From Phycomyces nitens (Eukaryota > Mucoromycota > Mucoromycetes > Mucorales > Phycomycetaceae), in contig JAHRBC010000001.1 in the NCBI GenBank assembly GCA_022702545.1, forward strand, positions 1,984,001 through 2,048,000: a stretch of DNA of 64,000 nt, given 5' to 3'. Positions 1 through 14,897 of the stretch are shown in pieces; position 1 is the stretch's first letter, and each line of letters opens with the position of its first letter. A program made the position numbers and the translations under genes. The notes under the pieces are model-generated. The model ran no database searches. It had not been told where the DNA came from and worked only from the letters and a program-made list of their open reading frames with translations.

Positions 1-2
1 CA

Positions 3-302
3 TATAGGCGCCAAGTAGACAAAGAAGATCGTGCGCCAAATCAGATACGAACCCTGAAAGAAGAGTTGGATTTGGCCCAAGAAAGAGACTCCAAGATCAG
101 GAAAGAAAAGGAGAATCAGGATATCAAAAAGAAGAGCTTTTATTTGGAAGAAAAAGAACACGGTCAATACAGACTCGATGAAGAAGATCCTATACTGGTT
201 GATCTGCTAAGCACAGATATAGTCTGGAAGGATAATGTTGGGCACATTTCAGGCGACGAGTGGACGTTTACCGGAAAACACTATGTACTTTGTGAAAAAT
301 GA
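3..302 (+). CDS. C-terminal end of an unrecognised protein (5' partial)
   Basis: An open frame runs in from the window edge and stops at 300-302, giving about 99 residues. The first half is highly charged (Lys/Glu/Arg/Asp-rich, for example RTLKEELDLAQERDSKIRKE), which suggests a helix or coiled coil. The tail is more globular, with acidic and aromatic residues (DPILVDLLSTDIVW, then GDEWTFTGKHYVLCEK). I do not recognise a family. The true start and any upstream exons lie outside the window. The codon choice and the clean stop make it look like the last exon of a real gene, but a chance open frame cannot be excluded. Confidence 0.45.
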   Translation, partial: YRRQVDKEDRAPNQIRTLKEELDLAQERDSKIRKEKENQDIKKKSFYLEEKEHGQYRLDEEDPILVDLLSTDIVWKDNVGHISGDEWTFTGKHYVLCEK

Positions 303-910
303 TAGGCAGATTTACCTGCTTATTGTACCTTTTTTAAACAAAATATAATATGACTATATATGACTATATATATAATATCTTTAATTCTTAATAATAAATG
401 CCAAATGTTCTCAGTAATGAATCGACTAGTAAGCATGTTTGCCATATTTTCCCCCTTTCTTTTTTGGTCAGCTTCAAGGTCTATTGTGGCTAAGTTAATC
501 ACTCTAAATAAATGGGATATTAACTTCCCGCTCTAATCTTATTGACCAGTTGGACAAAGCTTAATTGTCACCAAGTTTTGTTGCAGTCAAACTCAAATTA
601 GAACAATACAAAGCATTGGATTAACTAGACAGACAAGTATAAAGAGGTATAGATACAATCATTAAAAGACAGTTTGCTTATGGGATTCATATACACCAGC
701 ATATTGATCAAGTAGGCTTACCAACAAAAAAAGCAATCATAGACACATCTGGGAGTTTTTTTTTTCCTGGTCTCTAGGCAACCGTGACAGTCAATACCTG
801 GGTTTGAAATGGAGACTTACCTTCCTAAAGCGTAACAGAGAAAGAAAAAAGTTTTTTTTTGACAAGCGAGTTTGAGTTACAGGTTGCATCCACACCACAT
901 TTAATTCAAC
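303..910. other. Intergenic spacer upstream of TSR1
   Basis: This is an AT-rich spacer of about 600 bases. It holds a short direct repeat (tgactatata twice near 350-370) and pyrimidine/poly-T tracts near 755-770 and 850-860, just before the TSR1 start. No further gene was seen. Confidence 0.6.
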
Positions 911-3801
911 ATGGTAGAGCATCGCCATCGCCCCGGATCGATGCACCAATCGAACAAGCCGTTCAAGTCGCGGCACTCGACCAAGAGCGCTCTTCGCGAG
1001 GTGAGCAAGGGAAAAGTGAACCGGACACCTGTCAAGCAAGCAGCCTCCAAGATCGTCTCAAAGGTCGATCGTCGCAATGCTGCCCGTACAATTCAACAAT
1101 CCAAGCGAGAGGAAATCACCCGAGTCAATCGTCTGTTCGAAGGTCGTCATGGTGCACCAAAGATCGTCCCTGTTCTTCCTCTTTGTCCCGACAGCGATGT
1201 CGAGGGAGCCATTGCTGCCTTGTACAAGTCGCTTGGACAGACTGCTCCTTTGGTGGGCAATGAACCTTCTGTCCTGGACGTTGAGCGTTTCAAACAAAAG
1301 ATTCAATTTGTCCCTCTCCGTCGCAACTTTATCGATGTCTTGGATGCCTTCAAGGTTGCTGATTTTGCCATTATTCTCTTGTCTGCAGAGGTAGAGGTCG
1401 ATAAGTTTGGCATCAACTGTCTCTTGGGTATCCTCAACCAAGGCTTGGTCAATATTGTCCCGGTTGTTCAGGTAAGATGTTTTGAATATTTCCAAAATAA
1501 TAATAATTGTGTATTAAAAAGAAAGAGGTTTTGTATTGTACCATTTGTAACATTAGCACATTGAAGCCTCTGCACCCAAGCTTCGTACCAATATCAAGAA
1601 ATCCCTCTTGACCTTCACACGCCAATTCTTCCCCGAGGAAGAGCACCTTTTCTCCCTCGACACCGATAACGACTCTATGAACGTCATTCGCTACCTTACC
1701 TCCCAGCGCCCCAAAGCATTGACCTGGCGTGATCTCCACCCTTATATGCTTGCTGACGATGTCCAGTATGAAGCTACTTCAGAGGTATTAAAAAAAAGAA
1801 TGAAAAAAAAAGGTTTTTTTTCTCTATTGTTGTTATTGCTGGATCGGTTGTCGTACAGTTGAACTATTGGCTAATATTGTGGTGGTTGTGTCAGGACAAG
1901 GGCGTACTCAAGGTTACTGGTTTTGCTCGCGGAAACCCCTTTAACGCCAACCGTCTTATTCATCTTCAGAACTTTGGCGATTTCCAATTGCAGCAAGTGA
2001 GTACTAATTACCGATATATACTTAAAAAAAATTGATAATGATAATAATAATTGACACTATATGCTTTAGATTACTACTTCGCCTTTGGCAGCAAGAGAAC
2101 ATGAGATGCAGGCCGATCCCAAGGTTGTCGATACCCCCAACCCTGCCGAACAAGATGATTTGGTAGCCGAGAACGAGCCTGATTTCATGGAAAACGAACA
2201 GACCTGGCCTACCGAGGAAGAATTGGCAGAGGCTGATGGTAATTATGATAGTAATCTTATATAGTTTTAAATAGTCTAGGCTAACAATGTGTATCTTAAT
2301 TTCAGAACGTGTTCGTGCTTTGGGTCGTGGCCCTGATGGCGAAAAACTCAAAAAGAGAGTACCCAAGGGTACCTCTGCTTACCAGGCTGCCTGGATTCCT
2401 GATGATGAGAACGAGGACTACTCTGACTATGAAGAGGATGCCGATGACATGATGATGGACGATGGTGATGATGTCGACTCTGTTGGTGGCGGTGCATTTG
2501 ATGAAAACGAGGACTATGAGGATATCGAATTGGAGGAGAAGAAGGCTGAGGATGATGAGCTTGATCTTGAAGAAGAAGAAAGACAGTACGCAGAGTACCT
2601 AAAGAGCCGTCAGGAAGAGTTCAAAGATCACTCTGAATTCCCTGACGAAATTGATACTCCTGCTCACTTGCCTGCTCGTGAGAGATTTGCCCGTTATCGC
2701 GGTCTCCAGTCGTTCCGTACTTCCCCCTGGGATCCCTATGAGAACTTGCCCATGGACTATGCTCGCATCTTCCAGTTTGAAAACTATAGCAGAACCAAGG
2801 CTAGAGTTGTCAGCCAGGCTATTGTTGGCAATGTCAAGCCTGGAACCCGCATTACACTCTGGATAAAGGATGTTCCCAGAGGTGCTTTTGGTAAGAGTTT
2901 TTGGCTAGGGCTGAATGGTCCGTAGGAAGACAGTACTGACACAATTTGGTGTTTTATAGAGGCCTTTGATAAGTCTCGCCCTTACATTGTATTTGGTCTT
3001 CTCCAATACGAGCACAAGACTTCATTGCTTAATATCCAGATCCAGCGTGATAATGCGTATGAGGAACCCGTACGATCAAAGGTAATGCTTAAAGGCTATG
3101 GACGAATCTGTAGTGTATTCTAATCTGAACAATAACAGGATCCCATGGTTATGCACCTGGGTTTCCGGAGGTACTTGGTCCGTCCCATCTACTCACAAAA
3201 CAGCAACAAGGGAACCAACCATGTACACAAATACGAGCGTTTCTTGCGCATGGGTAAGCCTTCTGTGGCCACTGTGTATGGCCCTGTTGTATTTGGCAAG
3301 GTCCCATGCATGTTCTACAAGGAAACAGAGGATGTAAACGATCCAATTCTTGTGTCCACTGGCATGTTTATGAATACCGATGTCAAGCGTATTGTTGCCA
3401 AGCGTATTGTTCTCAGTGGACATCCTTTCAAGGTCAACAAGAAGTCTGCCGTCGTACGTTACATGTTCTTTAACCCAGGTAATGTGTAGTTGAAGTGAAT
3501 GAAAAGCGAGTATTTTGAGATTTTTCTAATGTTTAATAATGCTACAGAGGATGTACATTGGTTCAAGCCAGTACAGCTGCAGACCAAGTACGGTCGTGTT
3601 GGTCATATCCGTGAATCTCTTGGTACCCACGGTTATATGAAGTGTATCTTTGATGGGCCACTTACACAGCAGGATACTGTGATGATGCCTCTCTACAAAC
3701 GCATTTATCCCAAATGGAACACGGCTCTCTGGACAGGAGGTCTTGATAAGACCATCAAGGAGGCAGGTGAATCAAAGGCCATGGTCATTGATATGGATTA
3801 A
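911..3801 (+). CDS. TSR1: Ribosome biogenesis GTPase-like protein Tsr1
   Basis: Tsr1 is a Bms1-related assembly factor needed for late maturation of the 40S subunit in nucleolus and cytoplasm (family knowledge). Eight exons give 786 aa: 911-1471, 1557-1784, 1895-1996, 2070-2238, 2306-2890, 2960-3081, 3139-3478, 3548-3801. All junctions are GT-AG and keep frame. The N-terminus ([19 protein letters not shown], then [17 protein letters not shown]) is the family signature. A GTPase-like and AARP2CN portion follows, then a very acidic linker ([20 protein letters not shown]) at about residues 370-450. The C-terminal RIBIOP_C block contains [18 protein letters not shown] and RYMFFNPG, with [11 protein letters not shown] across the last junction. 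Length fits the usual 780-800 aa. As in other Tsr1 proteins, no classical P-loop is evident. Confidence 0.95.
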
Positions 3802-4099
3802 AAATAAAAATAAAAATAAAAAAATAAACATTTTTAATTATAATTCTACAAAATCCTGTAATATATATATATATATATAGTTTCAATAGTTGACACGACA
3901 TACTGACTATTATCATAATGAAAACAAAGAAAGCCAATCTTTACATATAGCAATGGCATTGAACAAAGGTGACACGGCCTTGTTGCAAAAGCCGACAAAG
4001 TCGTGCAAAAGTATGTGTGACGGTTGGTTACGACGTGTTTTTTTCTACTTGTACCTTTTTACCCCTCAGATTTTCTCCTTGTTATTCTTTCTGCATCAA

Positions 4100-4886
4100 A
4101 TGGCTGCCCTTTTCCGTTCCTCAGTTACTGCAACCAAGTTTGCCAGAGTGAGCATCTCAATAGACCAGATTAGACAACCATGACAATCATGTCTTTTTCG
4201 ATTCCTAAAAAATAATTGTATTTTTTTATAGTCATTCTCTGCCTCTGCTACTAGATCCAATCGTGAGTCTTCTTCTTTTTTTTTTGTAAGAAAAAAAAAG
4301 GTGGGTTCATTATTAACGCTTTTTGCATAGTCAACAAGATCCAGTTGATTGGAAGAATTGGCGCCGACCCTACCGTCTATGAAGTCAACGATACTACAAA
4401 GGTTATCAACTACACTGTTGCCACTTCCGAGACCCGACCTGACAAGGAGGGTACGTTTGTCTTTTAATCGAATAATGGCATTTGACACGTCATATTCGCG
4501 AGGAAACATTGATGGTTACTTGGGATAGATAATAATTTGATTGCCATTTAATAGGTAACTTGATCAAGCGTACACAATGGCATCGCGTTAGTTCCTGGAA
4601 GGGTTCGGAATGGATTATGGAAAAGGTTAAGAAGGGGTAGGTACAAGATAGTGTTTATGCTTGGTTCATAGACTGACGTCTATGGTAGTGATCTTGTCTA
4701 CGTTGAGGGACAATTGCGTTACAGTGATTATACTGATCGTGAAGGTGTCCAGAGAACCAAGGCCGAGATTAACCAATGTAAGATTGTGAATGGTTTATCG
4801 AATGTTGTCTAACATAATATGTATATATAGCTACCCTCAAGATTCTCAGCCAGGGTCGCAACCATGGCGAAGAGAGCGAAGAGTAG
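4100..4886 (+). CDS. RIM1: Mitochondrial single-stranded DNA-binding protein
   Basis: This bacterial-type SSB binds ssDNA during mitochondrial DNA replication. Six small exons give 141 aa: 4100-4147, 4232-4262, 4331-4450, 4555-4636, 4689-4777, 4831-4886. The first two exons encode a mitochondrial presequence (MAALFRSSVTATKFAR then SFSASATRSN: Arg/Ser/Ala-rich, no acidic residues). The OB-fold starts at NKIQLIGRIGADPTV and contains INYTVATSE, TQWHRVSSWKG and VYVEGQLRYSDYTDREG, the standard SSB strand pattern. It ends in a short acidic tail, GEESEE. Length matches yeast Rim1 and other mitochondrial SSBs. It starts about 300 bases after TSR1 on the same strand. The symbol is by orthology to yeast. 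Confidence 0.93.
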
Positions 4887-6348
4887 AATTGGTTGTGTCT
4901 TGGTCGAGTATCCAAACAAGTTGTTCCATATTAAAGGCCTAGTGCCACTTTTGATAAATGAGTAACTGTGTGTGTGTGCATGTGTTTTTGGCTTGATATA
5001 TATACATATGAAACTTTTGTGCATAGGTGTAATTCCAAAGGTCTCAGTGATTGACAGCCGAGTACAATATGTTGCTCTGACCAATAATATTGCCTCAAGA
5101 TTTGTCTCACTGACTTTTAAAAGTAATCGAAAAAAAATTATTGTGACTTTGTTTTATTTGTGTATCCGCAAACAGGATCAAGTATAAAAAGGACAACAAT
5201 CAAGCCTTTTTGGTTTTTTTTATTACTTCTTTTTCCTGTATTATCTAATAATATAATGCCTCTAATTCGTTGACCATGAATGTGTAAGTTGAACAATCTC
5301 CCTTTATAAATCTCTATATATTTCTTTTCCATCATACACGCATGTAAATGTGTGTAATATGAAGCAAAGCAGTGATGATAATACCAATTATCCTTGAGCA
5401 ATTATTTTGGTCATCTGTTTTGGATGCCGGTTGCGATGTAGCTTTTATAAATGTCATAGTTACACTGAGTTTTGCTTCATTGTGATAAAAGAAGAAATAC
5501 TAGAGATTTTGTATTGTTTGAATTGGAATTTCAACTAAACTCGCTTTTCTCATAGATTTCACAGTCATGGCCAATGAATTTATATATATAAATAAAAGAA
5601 TAGTAATAATTTAATAATTTCAAAACAATAAAAAATTATAACTACTGTAATTTTGTGTAATTTCAACATTCTTATGAATCGTAAATTGTAAACTGTAAAT
5701 TGTAAATCATAAATTGTAAATTGTAAATTGTAAATTGTAAACTTTAAATTGTAAATTCAACCAAGCCAAATTCCTTTGTATTTTTGTGGCGTGGCAAGGA
5801 ATTCAACTTTTTTGTTGTTGTATTTATTGGTTGGCTTGCAAGGAATTCAACTGACGTCTTGCAGAGACTACCTTTTTGTTTATGACTGCACTACTTTATG
5901 ACTTTTATAATGATACCTTGCTTGAATGGCCTCGGGATCGATCACTAATATACTTGTGATCTTTTGCATTAAATAATAATAGTATCTGATTAGATACATT
6001 ACAGGTCGTGTACAAGTATTACAGCGCCTTTTTTTCTCTTTCTTTCTTTAAAAGAAAAAGTTTGTGCAGCAGAAAGTGTGGTCTGATTAATCTGTCTTGT
6101 GAGGGATATCGGCCCAAAATCGATGTTTGTAACAAGATCAAGATCCCCCCCTCCAATAGACATTTCTGTTACCTACAGTGTTTTCTCTATAAACAAGCTG
6201 GTACGACATTCTTGCAGACAACTTTGTGATACAAATAAGTTTGGATATACAAGGACATTTTATTTCCCATTGAATTTATTCATCAAGGAGACTATTCATT
6301 AATGATACAGAATTATGTAAATTTTTTCTTCTTTTTTTTAACAAAGAT
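4887..6348. other. AT-rich intergenic region
   Basis: This spacer of almost 1.5 kb lies between two convergent genes. It holds a heptamer tandem repeat (5681-5757) and a short direct repeat, caaggaattcaact, near 5798 and 5849. There are also (TA)n tracts. The short open frames here have no recognisable product or plausible splicing. Confidence 0.6.
5681..5757. repeat. Heptamer tandem repeat (GTAAATT)n
   Basis: About ten to eleven imperfect copies of a 7-base unit, GTAAATT, stand head to tail. Single-base variants occur (GTAAACT, CATAAATT). It lies in noncoding DNA with no associated gene. Confidence 0.85.
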
Positions 6349-7236
6349 TTAACCCAAGAGAGGGCTGTTCTCGGCATCAGAGTCGTGACCGACAAGCTTG
6401 AAGACGTAGGGACGGGCAGGGTAGATAAAGGTGATGATGGCAGCACCAAGAGCGGTCCAGTGAATCCAAGGATCGGACTGGTTGGTGAAAATGGCAACAA
6501 GACCGAGTCCGATGACAAAGGCACCAGTAAGATCACCCTTGGTCTTCTTGTACTCAACGTAACCGACGGCAGTGGAGGTCAAGAAGAGGATGCCAAAGAT
6601 GACAAGAATGCGGATAAAGACGGTGGGACCATCCTCCTTCAAGCCAGTGAAGGCCTGGAAAAGGTTGATGACAGCAGAGAAGACGATCCATCCGTGCCAG
6701 AGAGAGAAGGGAGCGTGGATGAAGAGCTTGTCATAGATGCTAGAGGTAGGGTAGTTCTTCTCGAGGTTGTAGAACACAAATGAGACCGAGGAAGCAGTAA
6801 GGAGAACAAAGATGAAACCGATGATAAAGTGACCAGATTTCTGTAGACAAAAAGGTTAGTATCACACATCTGTCTCACAGAAAACCAAATTACCAAGAGA
6901 GCGAGCCAGCCAGCACTGAGCAAGACTGAGATGACAAAGTGCCAGCCAACACCGTGGAGGGCAGCAGCATGAGCAGGCTCAAACCACTGGTAGATGACAA
7001 AACCACCGAGCAAGAAGTGGATGATGGTCCAGATAGAAGACACCCAGAAGGCTAGGTATGGGGTTAGTAAATGTCAAGAGATTCTTGGGTTACTTACAAG
7101 GAGTGATGTAAGTCAAGCCTTCGTGGGCAACCTCATCATCAGGAGGAGGAGCAACGACGCTGTAAACGGTGGCCGAGAGGAAGAAGAGGTAGACCAACAC
7201 GTTGGCTACTCTCTGGAAGATATGCAACTTGGTCAT
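6349..7236 (-). CDS. Multi-pass membrane protein of unknown function (about 8 TM)
   Basis: Three exons on the minus strand (7236-7098, 7051-6894, 6840-6349) give 262 aa. I chose the ATG at 7236 (MTKLHIFQRVANVLVY); an in-frame ATG at 7272 would add twelve residues and cannot be excluded. Hydrophobic segments appear at VANVLVYLFFLSATVYSVVA, SSIWTIIHFLLGGFVIYQWF, WHFVISVLLSAGWLALL, HFIIGFIFVLLTASSVSFVF, WIVFSAVINLFQAF, FIRILVIFGILFLTSTAVGY, LTGAFVIGLGLVAIF and WTALGAAIITFIYP, so about eight helices. The C-terminus is short, acidic and ends in NSPLLG, a dileucine-like tail often seen in vacuolar or Golgi proteins (inference). I do not recognise a transport motif. It is a genuine gene by its splicing and frame, with unknown function. 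Confidence 0.8.
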
Positions 7237-7272
7237 GACAAAGAAGGATGATGGTAGGAAAAGAGAGCACAT

Positions 7273-8494
7273 TTTGACTTGTTATATAGCTTGACGTGGA
7301 GAATGAAAATCCAAGAGATTATTGACTGGTGAGAAACGGGGCATCGGCGGTGCTACCCGAGTATAGTTCATGCTGATTTCATTGGAAACAAGCCATAGCC
7401 AGTCCTCTTGTTTCTATTAGTGTCTTGTATCACGCCTCCGTCTGTGCCTACTTTACAGCACCTGGTCCATTAAACATGCCATCAGGATCCCAGCACTGAT
7501 CAAATCCTACATATTCCAAATGACTTGTGGTTCTTTTCAAGATTGTAAAAAAACTTGAACATAAAGGTGATCATGTAGCACAGAAAGTTCGGGTATGTGA
7601 TATAAAATGGTGAAATAATCCCGGTTTATTTCATAGTCCCCAAGCTTCATTCGGGCATGTGGTAACCCTGACGTTTCATGTCTTTCTTGGCTATGGATAT
7701 GTAGCAGTGCTTTCAGTGTAGAAGCGATTGTGATTCATTTTTTGTTATTATTATTATTATATATATATTTGATGGCATTTATCATGGAAATATAATAAGT
7801 ATCTGGACAGTTCAAATGAATTCAGTACAACGGAAACGATCTGTCCCGTACAAAGCTGGGTATTTTATGCTTGCCGTGCCACACACCAAGCAGTTTACAA
7901 ATCTATTGTATACATGATTTTTCATAATTTGAATTACAAAACCATCTTGATTCTTTTGCTCTATTTCTTTCCTTCTCTTTCACTTTTTATTTTATTTCTT
8001 ACTTTCATTATTATTTCTTCTTCTTCTTCTTTCTCAACAGAATATATAAGTCTAGGGTATTGGTCATATTGATAATTATCCATGCTATTGACTCTCATTG
8101 TCATTTTCTATAGAATAAGCATTGTTTAAATATCTCAAATATATATATACATATATATATATATAATATTTTTTTTATATTAAAAATCCTCATTAGGCTA
8201 ATATTTTCCCCCTGCCTTTTGCCCCTTGAGCCTGTGTTTGTGTTTGTGTTTGTGTGAAATTGTGGGCATTTAGACTGCAATATTTATATAATATACAAAA
8301 ATGAATGGATTTAGAGAAACTTTATATACCTATATAAATAAAAAAGCTTGTTAAAATAAAAGAGAAAGAAATGGTCAAAATAGTTGGATATTCTAAACTG
8401 TGTATATTCCCTAGAAAAAATTGATTTGATTCCCATTTTACTCTTCTTCCTTCTTTTGCTTCTTTTGCTTCTTTCTTGTCAACGTCCAACAAGA
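7273..8494. other. Divergent intergenic region between membrane protein and kinesin genes
   Basis: About 1.2 kb of AT-rich spacer separates two divergently transcribed genes and presumably holds both promoters. TA-rich and ATT runs occur near 7740-7775 and 8145-8180. A gtgttt run lies near 8234-8255, and pyrimidine-rich DNA near 8445-8480 precedes the kinesin start. No other gene was seen. Confidence 0.6.
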
Positions 8495-11681
<3,187 letters not shown>

Positions 11682-12034
11682 TATATATATATATATGATA
11701 TATATATTATGTATACCTTATATCCCCTTCCCTTCCCTCCCACCCCCTTTTTTTTTCTTTTACATAGCTTTACCTATTATTATTATTATATCCATTTACC
11801 AACAAATCTCTACACCTATATACATTTGGTTATTGCTATCAAGAGTTGTTATTTACATATATGCAAGTATATATTTTTATTGTATTTCTTAAATGAGATG
11901 CAGAGATGGAATGTAATATACAAGGCTTGAGTTAAAGAAGGAGGAATTCGGGTAAAGATGTATGATGGTGAAACTAAGAATCAAATTACTTGTATAGAGA
12001 GGGAATACTTTTTTTAAAAAAATGTGCGAGGGTT
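11682..12034. other. Convergent intergenic region with TA and pyrimidine tracts
   Basis: These 353 bases lie between the kinesin stop and the carrier stop. They hold a (TA)n run at 11682-11706, a C/T tract near 11722-11760, and AT-rich DNA expected to contain both 3' ends. No gene was seen. Confidence 0.6.
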
Positions 12035-13192
12035 TTACTGAGGGACCATGACTGACTTGAGGGTCTCGTAGGTAGGGAAAAAGATACCACAGATACCAAA
12101 CCACCAGAAGCTTCTTGGCATTGCACCAACAAAGAATGCTCGGCCAATGTTAACTGCTCTTTGGGCGGGTGTCTTGTGCTGGCTTACGACCCGGCTGATC
12201 ATGGACTTTGCAACGTCTGTAACTGATGCCGACTGGCGGTTTGGAGTAGCACGTTGTGTGATCATACGAGTACGGAGCACATCCATGGGAGTTGTAAAGT
12301 ATCCGGCCAAGAAGCCACTGATGCCGCCATACATGATACTTCTAAAGGTTGGAATGTCTGCCTCTAGTTCTTCAAATGGTGCATTGGCGACTACTGGATC
12401 GTAGGCTTTGCGAGGGGTCTGTAGCCAGTTGTCGCGAACAGATCTGTGATGAAATGCCTTGAAGTTCTCGTACGACACCAACAAGATTATCATAAAGGGA
12501 GAATCACGAGCAGCAATTGCCCAGAATCCCTTGAACAATCCACGAGGACCTTCTTCGATAATAGTCTGGCGTACAACAAATCCAGCAGTTGCACGTTCAC
12601 CCTTTAGAATGTTGCTGTAATGGTCGGTCTGGAGTCTGAGAGAATGAGAGAATGAGGGTTTAGTTGACTAATTTTTTTTATATGGATATTGAGATATCGA
12701 CTTACTTTGCAGTGATTACTTCTCGGGGAACTTTGATGACACTAGATGCCAGATCGCCAATGACTGCAGACAAGGCAGTGGCAGGTGTGTTTCCGAGCCA
12801 GGGAATCAGTTTGGTGTTTCCATTGTCTTTGGTAGGCAAGAGGTGTGATTTGCAGAATTCGTATGTGCTGAATCTAGCACCACCTTGGCCAGCAGCACCC
12901 AGAGCAGACACAAAGAAGCCTTTGCCTAGACTCTGGGCCGTCTGACGGGTGAAGAGGGTTTTCCAGCCGTTTAGAGGGTCGGCTTGGATTCGTGTCTTGA
13001 TGGTATCGAGAGGGTGCATACATGAGTATGACAGAGAGAGACCGACTGCACCGGCAATGAAATGGTCTGCAAATAGAGAGAGAGAGAGAGAATATGGTGA
13101 GTATACAATGTTTATTATAATTGATGGTTTTTCTGTATTTAATTACATTTAAAGACTTGGGCCTGAGACAGAGATTGCTTTTGAGAAGACAT
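12035..13192 (-). CDS. Mitochondrial carrier family (SLC25) protein, substrate unassigned
   Basis: This solute carrier of the mitochondrial inner membrane has three exons (13192-13147, 13066-12706, 12635-12035) and 335 aa, close to the usual 300-340. The first repeat has the carrier signature MHPLDTIKTRIQAD. The second has a variant, VPREVITAKLQ. The third has TPMDVLRTRMITQR. These are the three PX[DE]XX[RK] motifs expected after odd-numbered helices. Linkers such as EEGPRGLFKGFWAIAARDSPF match the second half of each repeat. The N-terminus (MSSQKQSLSQAQVFKY) is short and has no presequence, as is usual. The middle motif resembles those of S-adenosylmethionine and related carriers, but I would not assign a substrate on that alone. 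Confidence 0.9.
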
Positions 13193-14897
13193 ATTGGAGC
13201 AAGTGTGGTTGATTAAAGACAGGATACGTAAATACAAACGTATTTATACAAAATGTACAAGAAAATGGCAGAGGTGAGTGGTGCGGGATGACTCAAGCGT
13301 TTGACCAATCATACAACATTAAACATGAAATGGATCTTGACGATCCCTTGCTCATTCTGTTCTTTACCCTGATTGGTCTAGACAACACAGAATTTTGGCA
13401 TTGGACAGTCTGCACTTTACCATAAATCACCATGGCTTATTGCTTATGTGATCATCAATGAGCTATATCGCCATCACTCTAGATTGTTTAATCAATTTAA
13501 AGCTAAAATTTTTTTTTGCTATATTTTGAACATTCATTCATTCATTAATTTTTGTTGAAAGAATAGTGTAGATTTGTATGTGATTTGTATGTGAAACTGA
13601 ATCAGTTTAACTTGATGGATAAATATTCCATTTTCCAGCTCAAAAAATAAGCAGCGACTTGTTTCAAAATCACTCTATAATGATGGTTTTACAGTGGCAC
13701 CAGAGCCACTTGTAGTAGTTGATCTTGGCTAAATAGGATAAAAACGCCTTTTTTCTTTTTTTGACTCAGTCTCAATTCAATCTGTTTCAATATATTCGCT
13801 ATTTACGCTTCAAAAGTTCATCCATCTTGGCATTTATTATATATCAAGTGTCCTTGGTTGGAGGCATTTCTGGTGCATCTGTAGAAATGGTATACTACGA
13901 CTTACCTATCAAATACAAGGTCTTTTATAGATCTATACAATCTGGCCAATTGATCAATGTGCCAAAGATCCTAGTCAATGCTTGCTAGGTTATTTAGAGT
14001 GATTAATTAAAGGATGTATCCAGAATACAAGAACCTACAACGATGCCTTTTAGGACACCAGCCGATTTCTCAACCGGTAAAGAAATACTTGCAATATTGA
14101 TTTTCCCCCCCTCACCAAACAATCTATAATTTCTCTTTTGACACGGTAATAAAGAATAGTACCAAAAGAATGCAGTTTGGAGGTAAAGTGGCCCGCTACA
14201 GTCCTGATCTCAGTCCAATTGAGAATATATATATATATGGGTAGCTTTGGAGGGATGGTGAGTGCCAAAAGACCTCTGCCAAAGAATCTCTCAAGGACCT
14301 AAAGCGTTTTATGAATATATAAAGTGGCATGTCATAACCACTTGTGCACTCTTCAATACCAAAAAAAATCGCTTGCAGGCTTCAAAATCAAAGAGAAAAA
14401 AAAAAGGTTGCATACAAAAATATTAGAATTTCTGCAATAATATATATATACTTTATAAACCAAAAGTTCATGCTCTTTCTTGTAGTATATTTTGATGTTG
14501 TTTATATTAAAGAGCGAAAGAAGAGAGATGATAGCATTTAGATATCTAACTTTTTGTTTGGTGCCATTATAAATCAAATGTGTGTGTGTGTGTCATTAAC
14601 CAACCTAGGCGATTGTATGTGGTCCCAGCTCATTATTTCTCAACTGTTCGGTATCCTTTTGAGCAGGATGTGAAGGAAGCGTAAACATTTCCGTGTTTTC
14701 ATTTGAGATGGTCTTTGGCAATACTCGACGACTATACAATAGATTGTCAGCCAAGTTGTCTTGTTATCCCCTAACCAAAGAAAAAAAGAAAGCTTACTCT
14801 GTGCCTTCGACTTGTTCAACCTGGCGCTTCTCTCCCAATTGACTCTACAGATTTCGTTTATAGATAGATTTACACTCTGTATCCCATGCACTCTTGT
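13193..14897. other. Gene-poor AT-rich region with a transposon scrap
   Basis: About 1.7 kb lies between the divergent carrier promoter and the 3' end of the Ser/Asn-rich gene. The only recognisable item is the mariner fragment near 14180-14320. Short open frames at 13761-13988 and around 14350-14550 have no recognisable content. Confidence 0.55.
14180..14322 (+). mobile_element. Tc1/mariner transposase scrap
   Basis: One frame encodes ARYSPDLSPIENIY at about 14191-14232, the hallmark of the last catalytic box of Tc1/mariner DDE transposases (usual form YSPDLNPIEN). The frame then breaks within a (TA)n run. A second frame continues with CQRISQGP-like and SLKDLKRF-like residues typical of the following helix. 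No intact ORF or clear terminal repeat was found, so this is a short degenerate remnant. Confidence 0.6.

Noticed and set aside
6385..6783. Long plus-strand open frame opposite the 8-TM membrane protein
   Set aside because: It is antisense to a properly spliced gene with clear hydrophobic helices; its product is unstructured Asp/Gly-rich sequence and has no splice logic.
13761..13988. 75-codon open frame upstream of the mariner scrap as a transposase N-terminus
   Set aside because: No helix-turn-helix or DDE-like residues are visible; it is probably chance in AT-rich DNA.
13693..14345. agtggc...gccact-type short inverted matches as mariner terminal repeats
   Set aside because: Matches are under 10 bases and not at consistent distances from the transposase scrap.
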